Shown: piece by piece, positions 1-11,645 of the stretch
Layout of the letters: each line of letters begins with the position of its first letter
How positions within the stretch are numbered: the first letter of the stretch is position 1
Origin: Leptidea sinapis
Taxonomy: Eukaryota; Arthropoda; Insecta; Lepidoptera; Pieridae
DNA length: 64,000 nucleotides
NCBI RefSeq assembly: GCF_905404315.1
Contig: NC_066275.1
Coordinates: 8,618,001-8,682,000 of the forward strand
Direction: 5' to 3'
The notes under the pieces: model-generated
The model's input: only the letters and a program-made list of their open reading frames with translations
Database searches by the model: none
Told to the model about the DNA's origin: nothing
Translations under genes and position numbers: made by a program

Positions 1-820
1 TTTGCGGTGACATTTAAAACTCGAGTAGGAAAAAACAAAGAGTAGGACATTATGCAAATGGCGTTCTGTCCATATTTTGTGAGTTTCGGCAATTTTATGA
101 TCCGAATAGAAGGGTTATATACAGTTGATACTGAAAACTTCTCTGACAATTACAATGAAAACACTATAACACTTGTATTTAATTTGTTTTTGTCATATAT
201 TAAGGAAACATTGTACTTGCATATATCTCATATTTATTAACATACTTTTACTAACTTGTTTTATTAATTCAAAAATATATATATTAATAAAAAAAATGAA
301 ATTCGAAAAATGATACTTATAAAAGTTAAAGTTATTCTTTTTACCAGCTAGCAGTTTCGGAAAAATAAAGCCGAAAGAGAAAAAGAGAAAAAATGCCAAA
401 AGTAATTGCTACTCTTTCAAGTTAACATTTACATTACAACTTACTTAAGTAAGCCAAATTACATAAAATGTTATTTAATTATATCATCATCAGTAGATTT
501 GAAGTATGTTTTTAAAGAAATTATAAAATTAAAACTTTAAATTTAAACACTAAAAACTAGGGTTCTCCATGACAGGATCATTCAGCTACAACAAGAACTT
601 AGTCATAAGACACCTTCCATTTATTCCAGCAAATGAGTTTACCTTACAAATAGACGTCAAAAATTACTATATAATATTATATCAATTACGACTTGCTACT
701 ACTCTGAAGCTTAAAAGAGTCTTATAATTGTCATGATTTGTGCCTTAAATATAGAACTACTAAAAACATTATTTCGATAACAGAAGATTAAAATATAGGT
801 AGCCAATCAATCCAACAGAA
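1..820. other. AT-rich noncoding DNA
   Basis: No gene, RNA or recognisable repeat is seen. The short frames here (for example 52-240 on plus) are AT-rich, have no domain and look like chance. Confidence 0.6.
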
Positions 821-1078
821 TTAAAAATAAACTGGGTATTAAGTTATACCTGAAAATAATCCAAGAATATGCAGAATGTTAACTATATCGCTGACAATAC
901 TGCCAATACAATGATAATTCTGAGGTTTGTTGACAAACAGCCTTGTAAATAAACACGGGCAACGTTGTACATCCGAATAAACTAATCATAAGCAAAATGT
1001 GTATTAATTATAAACATTTTGCATATTCTTAGTTTATTCACAGTTATAACTTTATACCAAGTTTATTTGTAAGGCCGC
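821..1078. mobile_element. MITE with long imperfect terminal inverted repeats, copy 1
   Basis: The left arm (from about 821, reading AAATAAACTGGGTATTAAG) is an imperfect reverse complement of the right arm (to about 1076, ending in TTTATTTGTAAGGCC). The pairing runs about 55 bp and includes the shared stretch CCAAGAATATGCA against TGCATATTCTTAG. There is no coding capacity, so this fits a non-autonomous DNA transposon. The outermost left bases (GGCC) have decayed. A related, more complex copy lies at 43046-43533. Target-site duplications are not certain, so no superfamily is named. Confidence 0.75.
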
Positions 1079-2161
1079 AAGATTTTAAAATGTTATCTAT
1101 AATCAGTTTATAAAACTGTATTTACGAAGTTATGGTATTTTTAGTTTATTTAATAGATATTTATTTCTACAAAAATAATATTTTCTATTAGTACACATGG
1201 GTAATGTTAGTATCTAATAACGGCACTAGGCTATCTTCTACTGTAAGATTTCATCAAAGATTTGTCAACAAGGTTGATGAGTGGTTTCCTCAATTGAGTG
1301 CCTACCTTAGATTCTGGAACGGTTCTCGATCAATTTACCCAGTTCCCGGTCAATCAACCTCTACATAAATAGCATGTTAAATTTGTGTCTTTAAGTTATT
1401 GCTTTAATAAACAATCTCTTATGATTAGATTACTTACTGTTCCTAAATAATACACGCACTTCTTATGTGTATTTTTGAACCTTATAAACACTTGCGTATA
1501 TAAATTACTAGCTACCCTGACAGACGTTGTTCTGTAGATATTAAAAAATACTGTTTTATAAGAATGCGCCAATTATATTTCAAAACATCAAGAATTATTT
1601 CTTAAAAAATGCTCCCTATTGTTATAATGAAATTGTTTCACAGCAGAACTGTCAAACCGTGCGTCACTAATTTCTCTCATAGAAAATATGACCATACAAA
1701 ACAAACATTGAAAATAAAAATAATTATGGGTCCCGAATCGAAATAAAAACTCTCCTATCTCTCAAGTTGGACCAAACTGCACTCCATGAAGTAATCCCCA
1801 TTAAAATCCGTTCATTAGTTTAGGAGTCCATCGCGGACAAACAAGTTGTCACGTAATTTATATATATGAAACCTTCAAGAAGGGGTATCGTACCATCGTA
1901 CACGATACAACACTATATTGTGTACTTTTTAAATACATGTTAAAAAAATCACTTTTCTATTTAGATGGATGCTATTTTGAATGTCGCGTCGCCATCTCGG
2001 TTTTTACTATTTGTTGTTACTTATAATATAAAATACAATTATATTTATTTAGTAAAATTGTGCATTTAGTTTAGATAGACGAGTATAAATAGTACCTACC
2101 TATAATTTTATCCGAAATCTTATCCGTATATAGGTATCAAAATTTAAGGATCATGCGCTAT
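1079..2161. other. noncoding DNA with one repeat fragment
   Basis: Nothing gene-like is visible. At 1877-1945 there is a short diverged repeat (AAGGGGTATCGTACCATCGT, then a TTGTGTACTTTTTAA-like stretch). It matches 5315-5375 in the same orientation. Confidence 0.5.
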
Positions 2162-2360
2162 GTAAACGGTCGGCTTAGTTGGAAGAGCGCTTGGACGTAA
2201 ATAAATAATCGAACAATATTCTATACAATCAAAATTGCTGCTGTCTAAAGTCCGCTCATAGATGTTTTAAAAATTGGTTTCCCACTGGTGAGCTCTCAAG
2301 GTCGGAATCCGTCAGAACGACTTCGCGAGCGATTCCTCTAATTTCAAAAATACCTTGGTA
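2162..2360 (+). repeat. possible split tRNA-derived SINE
   Basis: The stretch GGCTTAGTTGGAAGAGCGC near 2171-2190 resembles a tRNA D-arm with an A box. GGTCGGAATCC near 2302 resembles a B box with one or two changes. The boxes lie about 130 bp apart instead of the usual 30-45, so unrelated sequence would have to separate them. It cannot be a working tRNA gene. It may be an old SINE broken by an insertion, or a coincidence. Confidence 0.3.
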
Positions 2361-4031
2361 AGCAATCACTTGTGACAATAAAAAATAAATAAGATAAACT
2401 GTGGGCTAATTAATAGATGCAAAAGTTAAATAAACAAATTTACTATAAATAAATAATTAAGAATAATTCCCACATAATTTAAACATCAAACGAATTTATC
2501 TAAATTGAATTCAAAACACATTCGCGCATTTCGTCGTGTTTTTGCATTGCTCATCAACCCAGCGGATTCTAATCAGAATTATCATGCAATTTCAGTTTGA
2601 CCAAAACGTGTTTACCCGACGGAATGAGTTATGTGCTGCATAAATATGTCCTGCGATTTATAAACGTCATTATAATGCTGGCTGGATCAACATAACACAA
2701 CATAAGTACTAAAAACTCAGCTGCAAAGATTACATAGGTATTTGTTAATGTTATCTTTGGAATCTTAAGTGGTTTTTTGATTGAGATTTGTTGATGTTTT
2801 AGGATTTTGTATGTTAAATTTAGCTTTACGCTTAAAATGAATAGATTCTTATTTTTTTAACACTCTTTCTTTCAAAGTATTTTAAAGTGTGACAGCAGAG
2901 ATGTTAAGAATTCAGGAGTCATTTAGATTAATTTCAATAATAAAAGCTTATTTAAAACTTTAATTAGATGCAAGCTAGACAAGTAGGTATAACAGTGGCG
3001 TTTTTTCTACCGCCAACACTTCTGTTTGAAGTGTGTTTCGTTTGGAGAGCATCATCGGATATCTAAAGATGATAAGCTTGCAAAAATAAATATTTTGTAT
3101 CAAAATACAATCATGTATAATAACAACATAATATGTTATGCCAATTCCACAGGCAGAAAACAAGACATACCTAAAAATAAATAGTCGTATTTTTTTTATT
3201 TAAAGATAGTTCTTACTATCTTTAAATTTCTCATAAATAATGTACAATAGTCAAATAGCTTCTTTGTATCTAAATGTCTCGTAAGAAGCTTACGACAAAA
3301 AATATTAATTAATGGCAGCTATTATAAAAGAAATTCGGCTACTAAGCTGATTGTATCAGTTTTCTTACTAAATTATATTTAATAGAAAAAGTTTATAGTT
3401 CGTAATTTTGTATAGAAACTATTTAAGTACATAGTAGGTATATGCGTTGTACCGACGCTTCTATGATTAAAACCCGAAATTCGATACATGATTTGCATAT
3501 TCAAAGCACATGTGCTCATAGACAAAGGGGTGTAATGGGTCCGGTATTTAATTTTCATGAAACGAGTCCTATTTTAATACGTCTGCAAGAGAATAATAAA
3601 TTCAACCCTTTCCATTTGAAAATTATCTGCGGTCGTTCCATGACTAATTCATTTCACTCCAATTTTCGTATATACTATTAATCATTTCTGTAATATATGG
3701 GATTATATTACTTTCAATAAGGTTTTTTATATTCGTATTGGACAAAACGTTCAAGTCTCTGGCTGGGGTTTGATTATCGCTGGTTTTTAAAGGGCAGTAT
3801 CTCATTTTAACTCATCGATTAGTTATTAAATATTTCATATTGTGTGTACGTGTGCGTGTACCTTTATTTTTCAGAATACTATGCTATATTATAGTCTTGG
3901 TCTAAAGTAGTTACTAACTACGAAATTACTTCCACTAGGGTGCACCTAAGACACCTTCTGCACTGTGAATAAAAGCCACACGCCCAGACGTTGAGATTGC
4001 TATTTGACTGTTTTAGGGATATTTTATATGT
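2361..4031. other. noncoding DNA
   Basis: No gene or known repeat is recognised apart from the small hairpin at 3198-3227. The 79-codon frame at 3442-3681 (plus) has no recognisable domain and is judged to be chance. Confidence 0.5.
3198..3227. repeat. perfect short hairpin
   Basis: The 13-bp arms ATTTAAAGATAGT and ACTATCTTTAAAT are perfect reverse complements around a TCTT loop. It is AT-rich and has no terminator role in a eukaryote. It is one of several similar hairpins in this window. Confidence 0.8.
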
Positions 4032-4640
4032 TTAAATCAGAGAAACAGAAATAGGCTTTTTCGAATACTCCCCGAGAGAAGAAATATTGGTGCGACCTCT
4101 ATACGTAAAGCGAAGATATCGAGCTGACAACAGCGTGCCTTCACTTACTTGACTTAAGTTCCTGTATCCCCTAGCAGAGGGCATCCATAGTGCATCTCCA
4201 TCGCGATTGGTCCTGAGCATCTCTCTTAATTTCACTTCAGGTATTTCCGATGTCTTTCGCTTCGTCAGTGACAGTCCGCCGCCAGGTTGCTTTGGACGGC
4301 CACGTTTGCGTTTTCCTTGAGGGATTCAGTCTAGGGCTTGCCTCGGTATATGGTTGGAAACCCTCCGGAGTGTATGGCTTTACCAGATCCATTTGCGGCG
4401 TTTTATCTGTTGGTCGATTGGGACAGACATGCCAAAGATGACCGTTGGAAATTTTGTGAATAACGAGGATATTTCGAAGGCATCGGTTAACGAAAACCTG
4501 AAGTTGACGAGAGATGGGCTTGATGACCTTCCACATCTCACACCCATACATCAATACGGTCTTCAGGTTGGACCCGAATATTTTAGGCTTAACAGCGTAC
4601 CTACGAACCGGAAATTTGAGCAAGACTGTCTCATATGGTC
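4032..4640 (-). pseudogene. non-LTR retrotransposon ORF2 C-terminal remnant
   Basis: Read on minus, the frame from 4623 to 4237 encodes the region after the reverse transcriptase domain: SNLKTVLMYGCEMW, then VFVNRCLRNIL, ISNGHLW and ATWRRTVTDEAKDIGNT. This is the conserved layout of LINE polyprotein C-termini (YG.E.W, then a CLR.IL stretch, then a basic TWRR block). A TGA at 4234 sits where the family usually has Trp. The reading then continues in frame through SEIKRDAQDQSRWRCTMDALC to about 4170, which shows premature-stop decay. Some of the middle is frameshifted or garbled. No endonuclease or RT palm remains, so the copy is 5'-truncated and dead. I do not assign a clade with certainty. Confidence 0.8.
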
Positions 4641-5284
4641 AAATGGTTGAAGCTGATAACAGCATGCATCAGAAAAAGGATGTGAGCAGTATATAAATAG
4701 TATCTATACAGGGTATAATCGTTGAGTATGACCGAAGAAAGTTCATTAAGAATGAATTGAAAGTATTCAGATTAAATAGAAAATAAATTAAGAAGTGGGC
4801 ATTTCCAAAATGTTTGGCCTCGATTTAAATGAACCAATCTGTCTTTGTAACACTATTGGTAATATTACGAGTGACGTCAATGTTTTACTTGAAATTCACT
4901 AAACATGAACTTCTGCTTTGAACAATTCCGTAAGTATCTTTTTTTTCCACAGAGGTTGCGTTCTATTACAATTTACCACATAAATGCTTCAACCTATATC
5001 ACCTGTATGTACCTGTTATAGAGTTCAAATTTGTTGAAACTAATTTAACGAATGGATTTCTTTATCAGCAGTCCATAGGCAGTCGGCGTCCGAAGCGCGG
5101 AGGAAATTTATTAACTGTGATACGCAAGTGTAGCGAAGTATGGTGATTTTAATTAATATTAATTACGAACACGCCTCTAATTATTGTAATTCGCAAGATA
5201 ATAATGTCCAGATACAGATTTCAATATGGTTGAGATACAGAGTAATCGTTTCAAACGTGCATTGAGAAGTGAAATAAATAAAAG

Positions 5285-5375
5285 CCGGTCGGATGATAGT
5301 CGGACTCGTACACGAAGGGTTCCGTAGCATCGTACAAGATATAACACAATGTACCTACTTTTTAATAGTTTTGCA
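5285..5375 (+). repeat. dispersed repeat fragment
   Basis: The core GAAGGGTTCCGTAGCATCGT followed by CAAGATATAACACAAT and CTACTTTTTAAT matches 1877-1945 with divergence, in the same orientation. It resembles the 'gggttccgta' fragments scattered in lepidopteran genomes. The parent element is not identifiable here. Confidence 0.5.
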
Positions 5376-6382
5376 AAAGATTATTGCCGTTTGTGGTGGC
5401 ATCGTGGGGTGGGTCGTTTCCATCTCTAAAATATAGTTGGCTGATCCATGGGTCATGCTCGTGAACGGGTGCTACTTGTGGTGGTGGATGATTATTTCAT
5501 TGAGAACTCCGTTTCATGTATATTAGTTGTAGTTGTAAAGTGATTTATTTTTTATTAGAGTTATAAAATCCTCCCATAACATTATCGTTATTTACTTACA
5601 CTAAGAGTGGGTTGTTTTATCTTCTGTACTTAATATCTCCTGTGGTTCTTTTAAATTTATTTCCAATTTTTATATTTCAACTTAAATATATGAATTTTTT
5701 CACCGGACCGGATAGATAGTGAAGTCTACATTGGATCATATTATCTGCGAGGCATATCGTGAAATATTTTGTTTTTTTTTGTCATTATTTTATATTTTTA
5801 ACGAACAATAATCTACTTTACATGGTATTCTTAATAAACTTAAAGGCATGAATATCTTCTTTCGTGACGTGACGGGGAAACCGTTTCACCCTCGACCGCA
5901 CTCGTTTTTGTTTACTTTCCTTCATAATCTATAATATAGCTCATAACTAAAACTGAGTCAGTGCTCAATCTCAATAAGAATTTATTCTTGAATATAATAT
6001 ATAATATATATGTAGGTGTACCAACTTTTGAAGCCAGAATTAAACGAAACATCCTTAGTTTGTAAATCTCAGTTACAAGTTTCAGTTCTACCGGTAGGTG
6101 AGCCAACGTTGAACTAATCAAGTATAACAGCGTACAAGGCTTGTATTAATCAAAGTTTCAAACAATCCCGTGTAGCACGAGACGGCCCGAGAGCGTTGGC
6201 TTTATCTATTAAGTTCGAATGTGGTTAACAAATTGTTAATCAATGTTTTATATATCGTAACTGATGAGATGTGATTTTGGCGTTAATATGAAGAAATCAT
6301 TACATTAAAATAATAATTGACTAGTTAACTTAGCCGAATGTTATCTAATTTCTTAAACAACGCATGGTCATCGCGTGGCGAC

Positions 6383-6404
6383 ACGCACGCACGCACGCAC
6401 GCAC
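6383..6404. repeat. (ACGC)n microsatellite
   Basis: About five tandem ACGC units are followed by an interrupted ACGCACGC. The GC-rich flank to about 6490 accounts for the open frames on both strands. Confidence 0.9.
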
Positions 6405-7010
6405 AACGCACGCAGTACACCCCAATCGCGGAGCGCACAAGTAGCGAGCTGGTAGGTGGACACGGACCTGTTGGCGCTTGCGCTCCACCAAAAAAGAAAG
6501 CATTCAGCGGAGTTGTATCTAACTTCAATACTTATAGGGAAATTTATTTAAAAATTAAGTGTCTAATTTTATTACATAATTAGATTCGATATCGATTGCT
6601 CGTCATTTAATAGTAAACTAACGGGACCTTCTTAGGATCCAGGCCTCTACATGTAAGCTTTCAATTCATACCAAGTTTATGGGGCATGATAGATTTTGGA
6701 TTCAACTTAACGCTTTTTATGCTGTGTTTGAAATGTATAATAATATGTAATATAATGTAATTCCATTGCGGTTTCTAGGTTCTTAATGATAAGCTTGAAA
6801 GTAAAATATGATTAAGTTATGAACGAAGGGATTATCCATCACTAATAAATTCAATAATAAGATTTCGGTTGCAAGTGCTCTACCAGTTTTAAATATTTAT
6901 TCTGGGAACTAATTCAAAATATCACAATGTGTATTTAAAATTTTTTAAACTTCCAAGACAATGACAGCTATATGTAACAAGCTGAGTAAAGTATGTTCGT
7001 ATCTCTCTGC

Positions 7011-7325
7011 AGTCAGTGGGAGGCTCCTTTGCACAGGAAGTCGGCAAGATTATGGGTACCACAACGGCGCCTATTTCTGCCGTGAAGCAGTAATGAGTAA
7101 GCATTACTGTGTTTCGGTCTGAAGGGCGCCGTAGCTAGTGAAATTACTGGGCAAATGAGGCTTAACATCTTATGTCTCAAGGTGACGAGCGCAATTGTAG
7201 TGCCACTCAGAATTTTTGGGTTTTTTGAGAATCCTGAGCGGCACTGCATTGTAATGGGCATGGCGTATCAATTACCATCAGCTGAACGTCCTGCTCGTCT
7301 CGTCCCTTATTATAATAAAAAAAAA
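7011..7325 (+). mobile_element. LINE family A 3' end
   Basis: About 315 bp begin at GTGGGAGGCTCCTTTGCAC and end at CGTCTCGTCCCTTAT plus a tail of about nine A. Matching copies lie at 22612-22905 (minus) and 33178-33450 (plus), with a decayed piece at 56645-56730 (minus). A shared 3' end with a poly(A)-like tail is the signature of target-primed reverse transcription. The segment is GC-richer than its surroundings and is probably 3' UTR plus the last coding part; no intact frame is left. This family is common in Lepidoptera as I remember it. Its 3' end is organised like that of family B at 34546-34694, so the two may be related. Confidence 0.85.
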
Positions 7326-8193
7326 GTCGCTCTCTGATTCGTACATTTAAATGGCGTTATCTATATGTAAATCTATATGCAGAGAAGACATGACGTCGTT
7401 ATGTCATTATTTTATGGATATTTTAACATCAAAAAATATACAAGGTGGCGCGTAACGCTCATTCAAGTTCAGTGCTTTTTCTCCATCCCAAAAGTGGACA
7501 ATGTGCCTTAGGTCACTTCAAAATAAGTTTATTTATTGCTTAACAAAACAATTTTAAAGAAGTACTACAAATGTTAGAGTGTACATAATGGATATTTTAT
7601 TCTACATACCAGTACTGAATTATGTATTATTAAAATTAATGCGGGGACGTGCAATATTATTAGCATTTACAAACATAATAATCAATCAAAATGATATACA
7701 AAGCCATGAATTTTTATGAACATTAATAGTAAGTATCCAGTTTTAAATTTAACTAATGGAACTAAAACAAAGGTACAGGCCGATGAAATCGGTTGAAATT
7801 TATCCAATAAAAACAAAGGGCTTCGTACAAACTAGAAAAAGAATAATTATGTAGCATCAAATTAGTAATTTAATTTGGTAACACAGTTAAATATTTGTTA
7901 TATTTATAAACGCCAGTATCACTTAATTGGAGTGATAAATTACTGTGAAAGATAGCATTTATTATTTAGTACACAAGAAACCTATGATACCAGAATTTTA
8001 AAAAAGGGATTCACCATCAGATAACCACCAAGCATGCTGTATGCGACATACATGTTCGGCGCCGCACCTCGTCCGATGGTTCGGTTGGACCAAATCTGAC
8101 CATATGTTTAGGCTATCACGAGTGTCTATCATATCTGTCATAAGCCGAATGACAGTTTAAATATCAAACAAATAATAAAACCAAGGTGGAGAA
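7326..8193. other. noncoding DNA
   Basis: No gene is seen. A GC-richer patch at 8015-8130 is probably an old unidentified repeat. I see no domain in any frame. Confidence 0.45.
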
Positions 8194-8238
8194 TTTCAAG
8201 ATGGCGCATTCCAAGATGGCGCATTTCAAAATGGCCGC
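8194..8238 (+). repeat. three tandem 15-bp units containing AAGATGGCG
   Basis: Three head-to-tail copies of a 15-bp unit (TTTCAAGATGGCGCA, TTCCAAGATGGCGCA, TTTCAAAATGGCCGC) start at 8194, 8209 and 8224. Each carries the AA.ATGGC core bound by YY1/Pleiohomeotic-type zinc-finger proteins, so a regulatory role is possible. No adjacent exon is visible. Confidence 0.7.
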
Positions 8239-9702
8239 CATGGAAATTGAAATCTGTTTATTTTACAAAAGTATAACATAGCAGGTGCATAGTGTTTTAT
8301 AATTTACCATCATACAAGGTTACCACTTCGTGCGTGGGGCTGACTCGCACTTGACCAATATTTGATTATGTCTCATCTTGAATCGCCCTGGAAAGTTCCT
8401 AAAAAATTGCAGTGTAAGTATGACATAGTTTGAGACGTGAAATACAATGCTGCAATTATTAATTAAAATGTTATTAATGAGGATCTCTAATATTTGTCTC
8501 ATGTTCCAGCAATTGACGAGTCAACAGCACCTGAAGACGCCCTGTATGAAACCAAATTTTGAATTATATATTAAACTTAAACGAATTATACCCGGATAAG
8601 TCAGTAATACGAAAGAACTGATGAAGAACCAAGTTAATTGATACATGTTCGCGATTTTGTCTCAATAAAAATAACGATTGACTTTCTTGGAAGTACCTCT
8701 TCATCAACTCACCAATTTTCACTGAATGGTATTGATAAAAACATTATTCATTTCTCATTTGTAAATTGCCCCGTGTCAATACTTTAAAACATCCAATCGA
8801 TCGCTATCTCCCAACCAATTTATTGGCATTCGGCGAACTTAATAAAATAACAATCATAATACAACTTTATAAAGCCTTCTCCGGCTTAATATAAATATAT
8901 ATTACGTACGTTACGTCCTTTCGCCACCACATGCTTCATATTGATATATTGTATTGTTTATGGCGCGGCCGAATCAAAACGTGATATATTGTGCAACGCG
9001 TGTGCTGTTCGCAAGTAACTTTCATATTTGGTAGAGTTATGGGGTAGTCTAGAACTAGAAGGGTGTAAGCGCTGTAATAAATGGCTTTATCTGTACGTAG
9101 CTCTATCACGATTACATATCAGATCTTTTAATAGGCTGTTTAGACTAATTTATGAAAAATCTCATACATTTGCAGAATACTATATTGCATTATACTATTT
9201 CCTGTTGGATATTAAAAGACAAGATACCTATAATGACATTTTTCACATATATAATATTATGTTAGACTAATAAAAATAGAATTTCCAAGAATAAAAATGC
9301 AAAATTCCAACTAAATTATGTTCTTAATTAACGATATTTTAACAAAATCTGATTTTCCTAAAATAATTATAATCTGTCGACACGGGAAAACTTCATAATA
9401 ATCCCTTCAGTAGTTTCCGTTATATGCGTTATATGCATTAACAAACAAACATAAAATAATTAAAACACGCTAATTATTTTTATTCTATTATTCTTTTTAG
9501 TTATTCATTTTCTTTTTTTGTTGTACAAAAACACAAAATTTTAATTTTTTAATATAATAAGATAATTAAGTATTAGAATTTGAATCATTCTGTTAAGTTG
9601 ACAGACGGAAAAGTTCTTAGAATAACACTCATTTTGTTATGATTAATTTCTATACATTATTTAAAATTATTTATAAAAATAAAAATAATATGAAAAATAA
9701 TA
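8239..9702. other. noncoding DNA
   Basis: No gene or recognised repeat. The 80-codon frame at 9028-9270 has no recognisable motif. Confidence 0.45.
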
Positions 9703-9773
9703 AAAACCAAAGTTAAACTGTTCGTTTAACTTTGGTTTTAAACCAAACTTAAACTTTTAAAACCAAAGTTAAA
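9703..9773. repeat. hairpin of 16-bp perfect arms plus related half-sites
   Basis: AAAACCAAAGTTAAAC (9703-9718) and its exact reverse complement (9724-9739) flank a 5-nt loop. The same motif recurs at once as AAACCAAACTTAAAC and AAAACCAAAGTTAAAA up to 9773. Repeated half-sites suggest either the core of a palindromic MITE or local template-switch duplication. Confidence 0.8.
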
Positions 9774-10751
9774 AATACATTAATCGATTGCTTTGTAAGT
9801 GCATAAAAAAAATTGATAATAATTATCTTGACAGACTTGACAGACACTAAAAACTTATTAAACCTTATACCATAATAATAGGTTATTTGAAGTGATAACT
9901 TCTTATGGGAGGGTAAACTGCTTCGTAATGTAACGCGTTACGGCGCCACTCTGTCTGGCTTCCCTGTCTCTCACACATAGGGCAGCGGTAGGCAGGCTCA
10001 TACTCACTCACTCTAACCAATTGTTACTTTTATAGTATAAAATAATGATACTAATAATATACATACACAAAATTCTTCTGTATATATTCAAGATTTGTAA
10101 CTAAGAATAAAATATATTTTATAATCAATAAAAGATTCTATTAATAAATAAACTTTCCTTACATTTATTTACAATTTGAGTAATAACGTAAGCTTCTCTC
10201 AAGTCAAACAATTACAATATTAAATTGTTCAAATTAGTTTAGTTTAAGTTCTGTCGGGCGCCCCGAGACGAACACGTTTTTTTTTATTTGGGTACATATC
10301 TAACATATAAAATCAAACACCAGAATATATTGTTTTAGTTAACGCGTGAGCATTGGTACATAGGCGTGAGTGAGAGCTCAGGGAATAGTTGGGAAAGGGA
10401 TAAATAATCGTTTTGTACAAGTATGTGTCGGCGCCATGTGTTATGTTATATAGTGTTTTAAGTTACCGCTTGACTTATATGCAGGGTTCATCCCGATCAA
10501 TACACGTAATATCTCTGTTGGATATTTATGTAAATTATTGTGTGAATAGCTTTATCATTTTTGATTTAATAAAGCTGCTTGGAAAATTTGGTAATTTAAA
10601 TGTAATGTCCTAAACTTGTTTCATAAGACAGTAGGTACGAAGGATGGAGGGTGGAAGGAAGGAGGCGGATGTGAACATCCTGGATTCCATACCATCATAG
10701 AAGATATATGTGATTACCACTTGGTATGCAATTTAAATAACACAGTGTCCG
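9774..10751. other. noncoding DNA
   Basis: No gene is recognised. A 12-bp perfect palindrome GTAACGCGTTAC sits at 9930-9941 at the edge of a GC-richer patch (9930-10010). The 66- and 68-codon frames between 10413 and 10822 carry no domain; the end of the second overlaps the LINE remnant that starts near 10752. Confidence 0.4.
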
Positions 10752-11192
10752 AAGACGAAGGTTTTCAACCAGTGTGTGTTGCCAGTTGCCACTTACGGTA
10801 CGCAGACGTGGTCGCTTACTAAATATGAGAAAGCTCATGGTCACTCAGAAGGCAATTGAGAGGGCAATACTCGGAGAAACCTTTTTTCCCTGCGAGAACG
10901 AATCAGAAATGAGGAGATCCGTAGGAGAATCAAAGTCACTGACATAGTCCAAATGATTGCGAAACTGAAGTGGGCAGGGCACATAGTTCGACGGACAGAT
11001 GGCTATTGGGGCAGTAAAGTCCTCGAATGGCGACCACGTACCTGAAGACACAGTGTTGGTAGGGCCTCCACAAGATGGACCGATGATCTGGTCAAGATCG
11101 CCGGAATACATTGGATGAGGCCAACGCTTACCGAACGTCCTGGAAATCTTTGGAAGAGGCCTATTACCAGCAGTGGACGTCTGATGATGATG
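10752..11192 (+). pseudogene. LINE ORF2 C-terminal remnant with TGATGATGATG tail
   Basis: On plus, pieces of one C-terminus can be read across frameshifts: FNQCVLPVATYGTQTWSLT (about 10758-10815), then KWAGHIVRRTDGYWG and VLEWRPRT (10967-11042), then STRWTDDLVKIAGIHWMRP (from about 11070), then a decayed W..L.EAY end. The element closes in a TGATGATGATG simple repeat, as in RTE/BovB-like elements that end in short tandem repeats. It has frameshifts and an in-frame TGA after EWRPRT, so it is dead. The same family appears at 26655-26815 (plus) and 27505-27630 (minus). Confidence 0.85.
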
Positions 11193-11276
11193 ATGCAATT
11201 TTTAAATACTTTTTAAAAACAAATATTTTTTGAATAGCATGGCAACTATTTTGGTTTTATTACATTTTTTATTTAA

Positions 11277-11470
11277 GTCTGCAAACGGGCAAGAGGCTTT
11301 TGTGATGAAATATGGTGAAGCAATCGGCTACGGACACCCGCAACACCAGGGGTTAAGAAGTGCGTTACTAGCCTTTAGTTTAAGAGTCTAAGCTTGAAAG
11401 TCTCTATATCATGTCGGTTCGGGAAAACAGCAGCCAGTAGTTAATTCCACAGAGTTGTAAGTAAGCAGTT
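11277..11470 (-). repeat. decayed LINE 3'-region fragment
   Basis: The stretch from TGCAAACGGGCAAGAGGC through CGCAACACCAGGGGTTA to the GGTTCGGGAAAACAGCAG patch matches, as I remember it, a repeat very common in Lepidoptera. The orientation is inferred from its similarity to family B copies that read the same way (17990-18330). No coding frame survives. Confidence 0.55.
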
Positions 11471-11544
11471 GAAAATGTCGCTATACCGGCAATATATTAA
11501 TATACTCTGTAAATTTCAGCTGCCTATCTATTGCGGTTCAAGCA

Positions 11545-11645
11545 ATAATATAACAGTCCGGTGACAGACAGACGGGCGTATATACAGACAAACAACTGTG
11601 TTACAGTCCCGTTACCTTTGGGTACAGAACCTTCATAATAAATTT
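11545..11645 (+). repeat. dispersed repeat fragment
   Basis: GACAGACAGACGGGCG, then CAGTCCCGTTACCTTTGGGT and ACAGAACCTTCATAAT resemble the widespread lepidopteran repeat that ends '..cccgttttaccctttgggtacggaacc'. It is recognised by pattern only. Confidence 0.45.

Larger units (their letters stand above)
4641..7010. other. noncoding DNA with small repeats
   Basis: No gene is recognised. The stretch holds the repeat fragment at 5285-5375 and an ACGC microsatellite near 6383. The overlapping open frames at 6325-6583 on both strands are driven by that microsatellite and its GC-rich flank. Confidence 0.5.

Noticed and set aside
6325..6583. Open frames on both strands over the ACGC microsatellite
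   Set aside because: Simultaneous frames come from a GC-rich simple repeat. No domain or splice context.
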